Positions 1 to 10,398 of a stretch of DNA of 64,000 nucleotides are shown piece by piece. The notes under the pieces were generated by a model. It saw only the letters and a program-made list of their open reading frames with translations, was not told the origin of the DNA and did no database searches. Numbering within the stretch: position 1 is the stretch's first letter; each line of letters starts with the position of its first letter. The stretch spans positions 13,609,262 through 13,673,261 of the forward strand of contig CM064571.1 of the NCBI GenBank assembly GCA_032716605.1, in the 5' to 3' direction. Position numbers and translations under genes: made by a program. This DNA is from Paralithodes platypus (lineage: Eukaryota > Arthropoda > Malacostraca > Decapoda > Lithodidae).

Positions 1-3000
1 TGGGTTGTATAGGGTACTGTAAGGTATGTATGTGGGTTGTTAGGGTACTTGTAAGGTATCCTGTATGTGTGTTGTATAGGGTACTTGTAACGTATACTGT
101 ATGTGGGTTGTATAGGGTACTTGTAAGGTATACAGTATGTGGGTTGTATAGGTACTTGTAAGGTATACTGTATGTGGGTTGGGGTACTTGTGGTATACTG
201 TATGTGGGTTGTATAGGGTACTTGTAAGGTATACTGTATGTGGGTTGTATAGGGTACTTGTAAGGTATACTGTATGTGGGTTGTATAGGGTACTTGTAAG
301 GTATACTGTATGTGGGTTTGTATAGGGTACTTGTAAGGTATACTGTATGTGGGTTGTATAGGGTACTTGTAAGGTATACTGTATGTGGGTTGTATAGGGT
401 ACTTGTAAGGTATACTGTATGTGGGTTGTATAGGGTACTTGTAAGGTATACTGTATGTGGGTTGTATAGGGTACTTGTAAGGTATACTGTATGGGGGTTG
501 TATAGGGTACTTGTAAGGTATACTGTATGTGGGTTGTATAGGGTACTTGTAAGGTATACTGTATGGGGGTTGTATAGGGTACTTGTAAGGTATACTGTAT
601 GTGGGTTGTATAGGGTACTTGTAAGGTATACTGTATGGGGGTTGTATAGGGTACTTGTAAGGTATACTGTATGGGGGTTGTATAGGGTACTTGTAAGGTA
701 TACTGTATGTGGGTTGTATAGGGTACTTGTAAGGTATACTGTATGTGGGTTGTATAGGGTACTTGTAAGGTATACTGTATGTGGGTTGTATAGGGTACTT
801 GTAAGGTATACTGTATGTGGGTTGTATAGGGTACTTGTAAGGTATACTGTATGTGGGTTGTATAGGGTACTTGTAAGGTATACTGTATGTGGGTTGTATA
901 GGGTACTTGTAAGGTATACTGTATGTGGGTTGTATAGGGTACTTGTAAGGTATACTGTATGGGGGTTGTATAGGGTACTTGTAAGGTATACTGTATGTGG
1001 GTTGTATAGGGTACTTGTAAGGTATACTGTATGTGGGTTGTATAGGGTACTTGTAAGGTATACTGTATGTGGGTTGTATAGGGTACTTGTAAGGTATACT
1101 GTATGTGGGTTGTATAGGGTACTTGTAAGGTATACTGTAAGTGGGTTGTATAGGGTACTTGTAAGGTATACTGTATGGGGGTTGTATAGGGTACTTGTAA
1201 GGTATACTGTATGGGGTTGTATAGGGTACTTGTAAGGTATACTGTATGTGGGTTGTATAGGGTACTTGTAAGGTATACTGTATGGGGGTTGTATAGGGTA
1301 CTTGTAAGGTATACTGTATGTGGGGGTTGTATAGGGTACTTGTAAGGTATACTGTATGTGGGTTGTATAGGGTACTTGTAAGGTATACTGTATGTGGGTT
1401 GTATAGGGTACTTGTAAGGTATACTGTATGTGGGTTGTATAGGGTACTTGTAAGGTATACTGTATGTGGGTTGTATAGGGTACTTGTAAGGTATACTGTA
1501 TGTGGGTTGTATAGGGTACTTGTAAGGTATACTGTATGTGGGTTGTATAGGGTACTTGTAAGGTATACTGTATGTGGGTTGTATAGGGTACTTGTAAGGT
1601 ATACTGTATGGGGGTTGTATAGGGTACTTGTAAGGTATACTGTATGTGGGTTGTATAGGGTACTTGTAAGGTATACTGTATGTGGGTTGTATAGGGTACT
1701 TGTAAGGTATACTGTATGGGGGTTGTATAGGGTACTTGTAAGGTATACTGTATGTGGGTTGTATAGGGTACTTGTAAGGTATACTGTATGGGGGTTGTAT
1801 AGGGTACTTGTAAGGTATACTGTATGTGGGTTGTATAGGGTACTTGTAAGGTATACTGTATGTTGGTTGTATAGGGTACTTGTAAGGTATACTGTATGTG
1901 GGTTGTATAGGGTACTTGTAAGGTATACTGTATGGGGGTTGTATAGGGTACTTGTAAGGTATACTGTATGTGGGTTGTATAGGGTACTTGTAAGGTATAC
2001 TGTATGTGGGTTGTATAGGGTACTTGTAAGGTATACTGTATGTGGGTTGTATAGGGTACTTGTAAGGTATACTGTATGGGGGTTGTATAGGGTACTTGTA
2101 AGGTATGCTGTATGTGGGTTGTATAGGGTACTTGTAAGGTATACTGTATGTGGGTTGTATAGGGTACTTGTAAGGTATACTGTATGTTGGTTGTATAGGG
2201 TACTTGTAAGGTATACTGTATGTGGGTTGTATAGGGTACTTGTAAGGTATACTGTATGTGGGTTGTATAGGGTACTTGTAAGGTATACTGTATGTGGGTT
2301 GTATAGGGTACTTGTAAGGTATACTGTATGTGGGTTGTATAGGGTACTTGTAAGGTATACTGTATGGGGGTTGTATAGGGTACTTGTAAGGTATACTGTA
2401 TGTGGGTTGTATAGGGTACTTGTAAGGTATACTGTATGGGGGTTGTATAGGGTACTTGTAAGGTATACTGTATGTGGGTTGTATAGGGTACTTGTAAGGT
2501 ATACTGTATGGGGGTTGTATAGGGTACTTGTAAGGTATACTGTATGTGGGTTGTATAGGGTACTTGTAAGGTATACTGTATGTGGGTTGTATAGGGTACT
2601 TGTAAGGTATACTGTATGTGGGTTGTATAGGGTACTTGTAAGGTATACTGTATGTGGGTTGTATAGGGTACTTGTAAGGTATACTGTATGGGGGTTGTAT
2701 AGGGTACTTGTAAGGTATACTGTATGTGGGTTGTATAGGGTACTTGTAAGGTATACTGTATGTGGGTTGTATAGGGTACTTGTAAGGTATACTGTATGTG
2801 GGTTGTATAGGGTACTTGTAAGGTATACTGTATGGGGGTTGTATAGGGTACTTGTAAGGTATACTGTATGTGGGTTGTATAGGGTACTTGTAAGGTATAC
2901 TGTATGTGGGTTGTATAGGGTACTTGTAAGGTATACTGTATGTGGGTTGTATAGGGTACTTGTAAGGTATACTGTATGTGGGTTGTATAGGGTACTTGTA

Positions 3001-3136
3001 AGGTATACTGTATGGGGGTTGTATAGGGTACTTGTTAGGTATACTGTATGGGGGTTGTATAGGGTACTTGTAAGGTATACTGTATGTGGGTTGTATAGGG
3101 TACTTGTAAGGTATACTGTATGGGGGTTGTATAGGG
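1..3136. repeat. 36-bp minisatellite, about 87 tandem copies
   Basis: A 36-bp unit containing GGGTTGTATAGGGTACTTG and AAGGTATACTGTATGT repeats almost perfectly. The first 200 bases are more degenerate. Two main variants differ by one base (GTATGTGGG versus GTATGGGGG) and are interspersed. Because 36 is a multiple of 3 and the unit has no stop in one frame, it gives long open frames repeating CGLYRVLVRYTV; these are by-products of the repeat. The array continues off the left edge of the window. Confidence 0.97.
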
Positions 3137-3990
3137 TATTGGTGTGGTGGGAATGGATGTAGGTGTGTGTGGGTAGGTGTGGATGTGGGGGGTACTTGTA
3201 AGGTATACTGTATGTGGGTTGTATAGGGTATTGGTGTGGTGGAAATGGATGTAGGTGTGTGTGGGTAGGTGTGGATGTGGGGGGTACTTGTAAGGTATAC
3301 TGTATGGGGGTTGTATAGGGTATTGGTGTGGTGGGAATGGATGTAGGTGTGTGGGGGTAGGTGTGGATGTGGGGGGTACTTGTAAGGTATACTGTATGTG
3401 GGTTGTATAGGTATTGGTTGTGGTGGGAATGGATGTAGGTGTGTGGGTAGGTGTGGATGTGGGGGGTACTTGTAAGGTATACTGTATGTGGGTTGTATAG
3501 GGTATTGGTGTGGTGGGAATGGATGTAGGTGTGTGTGGGTAGGTGTGGATGTGGGGGGTACTTGTAAGGTATACTGTATGGGGGTTGTATAGGGTATTGG
3601 TGTGGTGGGAATGGATGTAGGTGTGTGTGGGTAGGTGTGGATGTGGGGGTACTGTAAGGTATACTGTATGTGGGTTGGTTAGGGTATGGGTGTGGTGGAA
3701 ATGGATGTAGGTGTGTGTGGGTAGGTGTGGATGTGGGGGGTACTTGTAAGGTATACTGTATGGGGGTTATAGGGTATTGGTGTGGTGGGAATGGATGTAG
3801 GTGTGGGGGTAGGTGTGGATGTGGGGGGTACTTGTAAGGTATACTGTATGTGGGTTGTATAGGGTATTGGTGTGGTGGGAATGGATGTAGGTGTGTGTGG
3901 GTAGGTGTGGATGTGGGGGGTACTTGTAAGGTATACTGTATGTGGGTTGTATAGGGTATTGGTGTGGTGGGAATGGATGTAGGTGTGGAT
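3137..3990. repeat. 92-bp compound tandem array grown from the 36-bp unit
   Basis: About ten copies of a roughly 92-bp unit. Each joins one 36-bp minisatellite unit to a GT-rich segment (GGTGTGGTGGGAATGGATG, then GTGTGGATGTGGGGGG). TATTGGTGTGG recurs near 3137, 3229 and 3321. It continues directly from the 36-bp array and runs into a MITE copy at its right end, so it looks like a higher-order unit formed at the array edge. Confidence 0.93.
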
Positions 3991-4288
3991 GTGACGTTTA
4001 TCCCAATCCAGGTGTCGATTTCTTCCTGGCGAGCGATAGCGAGCCAGCATTGTATGGAGAAATCCGGCTTCGCCGGAGAAATCTTTCTATCGAAAAATGT
4101 ACAAATTTAGCTTGCTGTCAAAACAAATATATATATATATATATGCTGGCTCGCTACCGCTTGCCAGGAAAATATTGACACCTGGATCGGGACAAACGTC
4201 TTAAAACAGTAGGCTGAATGGGGCCGAATGGATACAAGCCAAAGAGAGAGGAAGAGAAAGAGACAAAAAGCGAGGTGGGCTCCCTTAA
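3991..4288. mobile_element. TTAA-type MITE, copy a (left end lost)
   Basis: Inverted arms are visible: AGGTGTCGATTTCTTCCTGG with GGCGAGCGATAGCGAGCC near 4010-4045, mirrored near 4143-4192 by GGCTCGCTACCGCTTGCC and GACACCTGG. A short (AT)n lies inside. The right half continues through the family's outer arm (AACAGTAGGCTGAATGGGG) to TTAA at 4285-4288. The left outer arm is cut off where the minisatellite begins. No coding capacity. The family assignment rests on six other copies in this window. Confidence 0.75.
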
Positions 4289-4551
4289 ATACTAACATCT
4301 ATAACTCACAAACGACTAGATTTATCGAACGAATATTTCTACCATTTGGAAAGGGCCAGCCAAAGAATAGGTGTGAATATTCGCAGCCCATTTGTTCTAT
4401 CCCTTTTTGAGTTACAGAGTTTAGGGTTGAGGATTATTGGCCTACGTGTTTGGAAGAGGGTATAGTTTCCTTATTATGAGGCAGCTATAATGTCGTGGGC
4501 AAGGAAGGAATAGCTGTTAATTCATTGGTTTGTTACGCTTCTCACCACGCC
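4289..4551. other. Spacer with no recognisable feature
   Basis: AT-rich unique-looking sequence between two MITE copies. No ORF of note, no RNA-like fold and no repeat that I can match elsewhere in the window. Confidence 0.5.
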
Positions 4552-4895
4552 TTAAGGGCAGATCTCCACTTAATTAAGGGATTTGTTTTCTTTAGATGTG
4601 TTTATGTGTCATGTTTAGCCCCATTGCTTTTGAGATTTTAAGACGTTAGCCCCATTACTTTGGCGATTTTAAGAACTTTCACCCAATTGATGTCACTTTT
4701 AAGACCTTTCGTCCCATTTAGGTGTCGATTTTTTTTCTGGCGAGCGATAGCGAGCCTGCAATTTAAGAGGAATCGGCCTTCGGTCGGGACATTTTTCTAC
4801 CGAAAAATGTACAAATTTATCTTGAAAGGGGGTCAAGGGGGTGTAATTCCAAGCCTGCTGGAGGAGTAGGAAACAAACTAAAAACCTGCCCTTAA
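4552..4895. mobile_element. TTAA-type MITE, copy b
   Basis: Bounded by TTAAGGGCAG at 4552 and CTGCCCTTAA ending at 4895, so both ends carry TTAA and a short inverted terminal sequence. Inside are the family landmarks: phased TTTTAAGACCTTTCGTCCC-like blocks, AGGTGTCGATTTTTTTTC, GGCGAGCGATAGCGAGCC and TTTTTCTACCGAAAAATG. Non-coding. TTAA target sites are known for piggyBac and Kolobok; which machinery moved this family is not decidable here. Confidence 0.8.
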
Positions 4896-4990
4896 CCCCT
4901 TCACCACGATGACATATTTGTTTCATCTTGTTCTGGTTACTATTTGATACTTTTCTTTAGCTTATAATTTACTACTAGGACACACAAAGG
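4892..4990. repeat. End fragment of a second TTAA MITE family
   Basis: Starts TTAACCCCTTCACCACGATG and resembles the complete small MITE at 31474-31683 for a few dozen bases. It shares the TTAA with copy b, as if one element had inserted at the edge of another. No matching right end was found. Confidence 0.4.
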
Positions 4991-5099
4991 TAAATACGAT
5001 CTCATTAAACCCTCTCAAGAAAATAGCTCCTTCTTAAGTCAGAAAATAGGTTAGCTTAAACTGAACAAGATGCGGAAATACACTTAGACTACCAGGCCA

Positions 5100-5190
5100 A
5101 GTGAGGTACTTTCATTAGTCCCACGGTAACCTGTCTGCCTCGTAACCCAAGGGTTCTGAGTTTGATTCTCGCCTTGGGTGCAGATTTTCG
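5100..5190 (+). repeat. Possible tRNA-derived SINE head
   Basis: The stretch around 5127-5185 reads like a decayed tRNA: an anticodon-like loop CTCGTAA (CGT, Thr) followed by GAGTTTGATTCTCGC, which resembles a B box/T arm. Acceptor pairing is poor, so this is not a functional tRNA gene. The 64-bp array begins about 45 bases downstream. Confidence 0.35.
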
Positions 5191-5231
5191 GGAGGTTATT
5201 TCAGCATCTAATAAAGTTAAAGTGTGTTGGT

Positions 5232-5935
5232 AAAGTTGTCAAGATGGTTGGAAGTAAGATCGGGTCTCCATATCCCTCCTTACGGACAAGGTGTAAAAGT
5301 TGTCAAGATGGTTGGAAGTAAGATCGGGTCTCCATATCCCTCCTAACGGACAAGGTGTAAAAGTTGTCAAGATGGTTGGAAGTAAGATCGGGTCTCCATA
5401 TCCCTCCTAACGGACAAGGTGTAAAAGTTGTCAAGATGGTTGGAAGTAAGATCGGGTCTCCATATCCCTCCTAACGGACAAGGTGTAATAGCTGTCAAGA
5501 TGGTTGGAAGTAAGATCGGGTCTCCATATCCCTCCTAACGGACAAGGTGTAAAAGCTGTCAAGATGGTTGGAAGTAAGATCGGGTCTCCATATCCCTCCT
5601 AACGGACAAGGTGTAAAAGTTGTCAAGATGGTTGGAAGTAAGATCGGGTCTCCATATCCCTCCTAACGGACAAGGTGTAAAAGTTGTCAAGATGGTTGGA
5701 AGTAAGATCGGGTCTCCATATCCCTCCTAACGGACAAGGTGTAAAAGTTATCAAGATGGTTGGAAGTAAGATCGGGTCTCCATATCCCTCCTAACGGACA
5801 AGGTGTAAAAGTTGTCAAGATGGTTGGAAGTAAGATCGGGTCTCCATATCCCTCCTAACGGACAAGGTGTAAAAGTTGTCAAGATGGTTGGAAGTAAGAT
5901 CGGGTCTCCATATCCCTCCTTACGGACAAGGTGTA
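5232..5935. repeat. 64-bp tandem array, 11 copies
   Basis: Eleven near-identical 64-bp units starting AAAGTTGTCAAGATGGTTGG and ending CGGACAAGGTGT, at exact 64-base spacing (5232, 5296, 5360 and so on). Units differ by single substitutions only, such as GTTGTC/GCTGTC. Such uniformity indicates recent expansion or homogenisation. No coding frame is shared. Confidence 0.95.
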
Positions 5936-5984
5936 AAAGCCAAATCCTACAGGTGAAATGGTTGTGATGGCCTAAGAGCTGAAC

Positions 5985-6334
5985 TTAAGGGGGGTGACCT
6001 GCTTTTTTTCTCTCTGGGTTGTATCCATTCGGCCCCATTCAGCCTACTGTTTTAAGATTGTTATCCCCATCCAGGTGTCGATTTATACCTGGCGAGCGAT
6101 AGCGAGCCGCCATATTTTGAATATTGAATTAGAACAGCTGGGTAAATTTGTATAGTACATTTTTCGATAAAAAAAAATCCGCCAAAGCCGGATTTCTCCA
6201 TAAAATGGTGGCTCCCTTTCGCTCACAAGGAACAAATAGACAAATAGATGGGGATAAATGTCTTGAAACAGTAGGCTGAATCAGGCCCAATGGATACAAC
6301 CAAGAAAGAGAAAAATTCAGGTCACCCCCCTTAA
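5985..6334. mobile_element. TTAA-type MITE, copy c (complete, long inverted arms)
   Basis: Runs from TTAAGGGGGGTGACCTG at 5985 to CAGGTCACCCCCCTTAA ending at 6334. The arms stay complementary for most of their length: GGTTGTATCCATTCGGCCCC pairs with the far side, as do AGCCTACTGTTTTAAGA and AGGTGTCGATTTATACCTGG. The whole element can fold into one hairpin. It has no ORF and is the best reference copy of the family here. Confidence 0.88.
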
Positions 6335-6340
6335 GTAGTA

Positions 6341-7778
6341 AGGGGGGGGGGGGCAGCACTAGAGATCCTATAGTAACTATAGGATCTCTAGGCAGCACAG
6401 CTCAAGGGAGTGCAGTAAGTGGGGGAGGGGGGGCAGCACTAGAGATCCTATAGTGACTATAGGATCTCTAGGCAGCACAGCTCAAGGGAGTGCAGTAAGG
6501 GGGGGAGGGGGGCAGCACTAGAGATCCTATAGTAACTATAGGATCTCTAGGCAGCACAGCTCAAGGGAGTGCAGTAAGTGGGGGGGGGGGGGCAGCACTA
6601 GAGATCCTATAGTAACTATAGGATCTCTAGGCAGCACAGCTCAAGGGAGTGCAGTAAGGGGGGGGGCAGCACTAGAGATCCTATAGTAACTATAGGATCT
6701 CTAGGCAGCACAGCTCAAGGGAGTGCAGTAAGGGAGGGGGGGGGGGGGGCAGCACTAGAGATCCTATAGTAACTATAGGATCTCTAGGCAGCACAGCTCA
6801 AGGGAGTGCAGTAAGGGGGGGGGGCAGCACTAGAGATCCTATAGTAACTATAGGATCTCTAGGCAGCACAGCTCAAGGGAGTGCAGTAAGGGGGGGAGGG
6901 GGGGGCAGCACTAGAGATCCTATAGTAACTATAGGATCTCTAGGCAGCACAGCTCAAGGGACTGCAGTAAGGGAGGGGGGGGGGGGCAGCACTAGAGATC
7001 CTATAGTAACTATAGGACTCTAGGCAGCACAGCTCAAGGGAGTGCAGTAAGTGGGAGGGGGGGGGGCAGCACTAGAGATCCTATAGTAACTATAGGATCT
7101 CTAGGCAGCACAGCTCAAGGGAGTGCAGTAAGTGGGGGAGGGGGGGGGGCAGCACTAGGGATCCTATAGTAACTATAGGATCTCTAGGCAGCACAGCTCA
7201 AGGGAGTGCAGTAAGTGGGGGAGGGGGGGGGCAGCACTAGAGATCCTATAGTAACTATAGGACTCTAGGCAGCACAGCTCAAGGGAGTGCAGTAAGTGGG
7301 GGAGGGGGGGGGGGGAGCACTAGAGATCCTATAGTAACTATAGGATCTCTAGGCAGCACAGCTCAAGGGAGTGCAGTAAGTGGGGGAGGGGGGGGTGGGA
7401 GCACTAGAGATCCTATAGTGACTATAGGATCTCTAGGCAGCACAGCTCAAGGGAGTGCAGTAAGGGGGGGGGGCAGCACTAGAGATCCTATAGTAACTAT
7501 AGGACTCTAGGCAGCACAGCTCAAGGGAGTGCAGTAAGTGGGGGAGGGGGGGGAGGCAGCACTAGAGATCCTATAGTGACTATAGGATCTCTAGGCAGCA
7601 CAGCTCAAGGGAGTGCAGTAAGGGGGGGGGGGGCAGCACTAGAGATCCTATAGTAACTATAGGATCTCTAGGCAGCACAGCTCAAGGGAGTGCAGTAAGG
7701 GAGGGGGGGGGGGCAGCACTAGAGATCCTATAGTAACTATAGGATCTCTAGGCAGCACAGCTCAAGGGAGTGCAGTAT
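6341..7778. repeat. Tandem array of G-run plus perfect hairpin, 18 copies
   Basis: Eighteen units of about 75-90 bases. Each has a run of G of variable length (about 7-14, often broken by one A or T), then CAGCACT, then the arm AGAGATCCTATAGT, one A, and its exact complement ACTATAGGATCTCT, then AGGCAGCACAGCTCAAGGG and AGTGCAGTAAG. Length variation is almost entirely in the G run. A few units have lost two bases of the right arm (ACTATAGGACTCTAGG), and one has AGGGATCC. The array starts a few bases after MITE copy c. Confidence 0.95.
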
Positions 7779-7844
7779 ATAAGTGGCGGTGAGCTTATTT
7801 TGGGGTAAAGCTAATGTGGTTTAGTGTTGACGAGCTAAGTACAG

Positions 7845-8545
7845 CTGGTGGTGGTGGTGGTGGTGAAGGTAAACAACGTTGTACAAGGTCATTCAATCTA
7901 GCTTGATGGTATAAAGATTGGTGATAGATGAAGAGGGTGTGTGGGTGGTGGTGCGGTGGTGATCATTTGGGACTGAAGGGTGAAGAAATCTGGGATATGG
8001 TGGTGGTGAAGAGCTCTGGGGTATGGGGGTGGTGGTGAAGAGATTTGTTGTATGGTTGTGGTGATGGAGAGATCTGGGATATGATGGTGGTGGTGATGAG
8101 CTCTGGGATATGGTGGTGCTGGTGGAGATCTGGGATATGGTGGTGGTGGTGGTGTAGAGATCTGGGATGTGGTGGTGGTGGTGGTGGAGAGATCTGGGAT
8201 ATGGTGGTGGTGGTGGAGATATCTGGGATATGGTGGTGGTGGTGGAGAGATCTGGGATATGATGGTGGTGGTGAAGAGCTCTGGGATATGGTGGTGGTGG
8301 TGGTGTAGAGATCTGGGATGTGGTGGTGGTGGTGTTGGAGAGATCTGGGATATGGTGGTGGTGGTGAAGAGCTCTGGGATATGGTGGTGGTGGTGGAGAT
8401 CTGGGATATGGTGGTGGTGGTGGTGTAGAGATCTGGGATGTGGTGGTGGTGGTGGTGGAGAGATCTGGGATATGGTGGTGGTGGTGGAGAGATCTGGGAT
8501 ATGGTGGTGGTGGTGGAGAGATCTGGGATATGATGGGGGGGGGGG
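7845..8545. repeat. GGT-rich degenerate minisatellite
   Basis: Repeats of about 27-40 bases built from (GGT)n blocks joined to AGATCTGGGATATGG. The minus strand is open in two frames and would encode His/Pro/Thr-rich peptides of 209 and 237 residues, but these only read the repeat and have no domain. I treat the stretch as non-coding. Confidence 0.9.
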
Positions 8546-8639
8546 GAGGGAAGCAATATAGTCATCCTGTTTAACATGTGACTGAAGTTCATTATGGCTT
8601 CCGCCTGACACTACACCTGTTTCATTATCTACTGTAGAT

Positions 8640-9020
8640 ACAGTACATCCCCTCTATCACACACAACCCTATCTAAAGAGCTAGCTAACGTGGAAACCCC
8701 TAGCCAAGAAAGATAACCCTATCCCTTGAGTGCATCTTATCTTTCCCATAGAAACTATCCCAGATGTCAATGAATAGTATTGTTTTATCCATGCAATATT
8801 TTTCCAATTGATACCAATCGCCCTGGCTGTCCATTCCTTGGGAATTCCTCTTCTAGGTAGGATACTATGTACTGCAGGGATCCCTCCCTTTCTACTAACT
8901 TTATCTAGCACATCCCGATACTGCTTCAGCAGTTCCTCACTTCTTCCCCTGCCAACATCGTTACTCCCTGCACTGAGACAGATAATGGAGTTATCTCCAC
9001 TATCTTCCAAGATATGCTAG
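8640..9020 (-). pseudogene. CR1-like LINE ORF1 fragment, SGNH-hydrolase domain
   Basis: The frame beginning near 9010 (EDSGDNSIICLSAGSNDVG) matches the plus-strand fragment at 22509-22880 almost residue for residue, including AGSNDV (SGNH block III) and VHSILPRRG. Esterase-like SGNH domains are known from ORF1 of CR1-group LINEs. The frame runs on to GFHVS and then loses register; block V (DGVH in the other copy) is not in frame. It is isolated, with no endonuclease or RT beside it, so I call it a truncated, dead LINE piece. Confidence 0.7.
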
Positions 9021-9225
9021 ACTTTCTTTTAAACCCAATTTTCTCTAAAACTCATCTAAAACATACCTCTCCTTTTATGCAACTGACCTTGCAATTGAAT
9101 GGCATGTAGATTCTAAAGTAAATTGTAGAGCGTTTAACAAGTCAACTTAGCTAGACATTTACAGCATATATTCCTTATTATACCATTAGTACATCTTAAC
9201 TCTCTAAGAAAGGAATGCTAGATTA
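9020..9225. other. Spacer, nothing recognised
   Basis: AT-rich sequence between the LINE ORF1 remnant and a short tandem repeat. No feature seen. Confidence 0.4.
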
Positions 9226-9335
9226 CTCGGCCCACGGGACAGCTCGGCTCGGACAGCTCGGCCCACGGCGAGACAGCTCGGCCCAGTAAAACCGAGACAG
9301 CTCGGCCCAGTGTTAATTGCGAGACAACTCGGCCT
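9226..9335. repeat. Short tandem repeat of GAGACAGCTCGGCCCA type
   Basis: About five irregular copies of GACAGCTCGGCCCA with variable spacers (CGG, GTAAAACC, GTGTTAATTGC). GC-rich in an AT-rich setting. No known function. Confidence 0.75.
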
Positions 9336-9460
9336 TTCACAACACTTACTTGCTTCGACAACATAAACACGATATAGATGGCTATATTGATCATTTTGGA
9401 ATCACTATGTCCCTATCTATTTATGTATCTATCTTTTCGTTTCCGAGAGTTGTCCCTGCA

Positions 9461-9461
<1 letters not shown>

Positions 9462-9523
<62 letters not shown>

Positions 9524-9677
9524 TCAAAGATCCTGCGGTTAATTCCGGGGAGATAGTCTAAGTGTCTATGTATTATGTAATTTGTTTAAGATGATTCTAT
9601 TGTATGAACAGCCATTGTATATTTAATGGAAATAAAATAATCTGAATCTGAATCTGAATCTCTCTCTCTCTCTCTCT
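9462..9677. repeat. CT microsatellites and (GAATCT)n retroelement tail
   Basis: (CT)n at about 9462-9518 and again at 9660-9679. Between them AATAAAATAATCTGAATC leads into GAATCTGAATCT repeats. An AATAAA-like signal followed by a short-unit tail is typical of the 3' end of a non-LTR retrotransposon, but no coding part is attached, so the source is unknown. The second CT tract abuts the left end of element A. Confidence 0.7.
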
Positions 9678-9840
9678 CTGTGGGGCGGTTTACCTAGGAC
9701 ATTCAAACCTATTGTGCATTTTTTGATAAAAGCACCAATTTTGGCACAGAGGTAGACCAATATATTATGAACAAATTTGGATGTGGAGCCATCGCCCAAC
9801 TGCCCCCTGGCGGCCATTTTCCAAAATGGCCGCTATGTGG
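9678..9840 (+). repeat. Left terminal inverted repeat of element A
   Basis: Complement of 18590-18748. It contains a near-perfect palindrome at 9810-9833 made of GCGGCCATTTT, a CC spacer and AAAATGGCCGC; the ATGGCC core resembles a YY1/Pho-type site. The outer 20 bases resemble the end of element B. Confidence 0.75.
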
Positions 9841-10027
9841 CTCCCGAGGAAGACTTATCCCTAGGTGAATGAGTAAATGTGCAGGAAAAAATGATTGTTT
9901 TGAATCTGCAATGTTGTGCAAACATTATGTTGCGTGTTGTTGCTAATGTAGGGTAGCACTTAACAACAAAGAAAGGTGCCCATGTGTTTTTAGAATCTTA
10001 TCTTATTATCGATTTATTGAATTATTC

Positions 10028-10280
10028 ATAGATTTTTTTTTTCTATTCCAACTACTCCCTCTCGGGCATAGGCTGAGAGCCTGTACATTCCACCGCTCAA
10101 CACGGTGAAGCCCGTGAGGTCTTGTTCCAGTCTGGGGAGTGAGACATGTGAAGCATCCATCATGGCTCGAAGCAGCTCCATCTCTGAAGCGGCTGGTTGC
10201 TTCGCTCAAGTGCTTCACCGTCTCACCCTCCAGACTCAGACCCTCACTCTCAGAATGCCACCTATTGAGCATAACAACCA
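10028..10280 (-). mobile_element. tRNA-derived SINE, 5'-truncated copy
   Basis: The poly-T at 10028 is the poly-A tail of a minus-strand insertion. It is followed by the SINE body seen also at 13003 and 34591 (ATTCCAACTACTCCCTCTCG, GGCCCGTGAGG-like block, CTTGTTCCAGTCT). The body stops near 10280, before the tRNA-like head, so this copy is 5'-truncated, as expected from incomplete reverse transcription. It lies inside element A just upstream of its gene; the open frame from 10105 begins in SINE sequence and is not the true gene start. Confidence 0.8.
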
Positions 10281-10398
10281 TGACAAACATCTCTCAATTG
10301 AACATGTCCTAATTCACTTGGATTCTGAGTGCTCCTTTCATACAACTTTGTCATTTTCCAATTCCAGAACAATCTCGAAGAGCTTCAAACTCGTTGAG

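Noticed and set aside
312..3162. Two long open frames (307 and 614 codons) repeating CGLYRVLVRYTV
   Set aside because: The 36-bp unit is a multiple of three with no stop in that frame, so any array would be open. No start context, domain or codon bias supports a protein.
5232..5935. Possible CRISPR-like array of regular repeats
   Set aside because: The whole 64-bp unit repeats; there are no variable spacers, and the setting is clearly eukaryotic.
7898..8611. His/Pro-rich minus-strand frames of 209 and 237 codons
   Set aside because: They read a GGT-rich minisatellite in two overlapping frames and have no conserved features.
10105..10398. N-terminal extension of the element A protein from ATG 10105
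   Set aside because: The first part is translated SINE sequence inserted upstream; homology to the related proteins begins only after about 10399.
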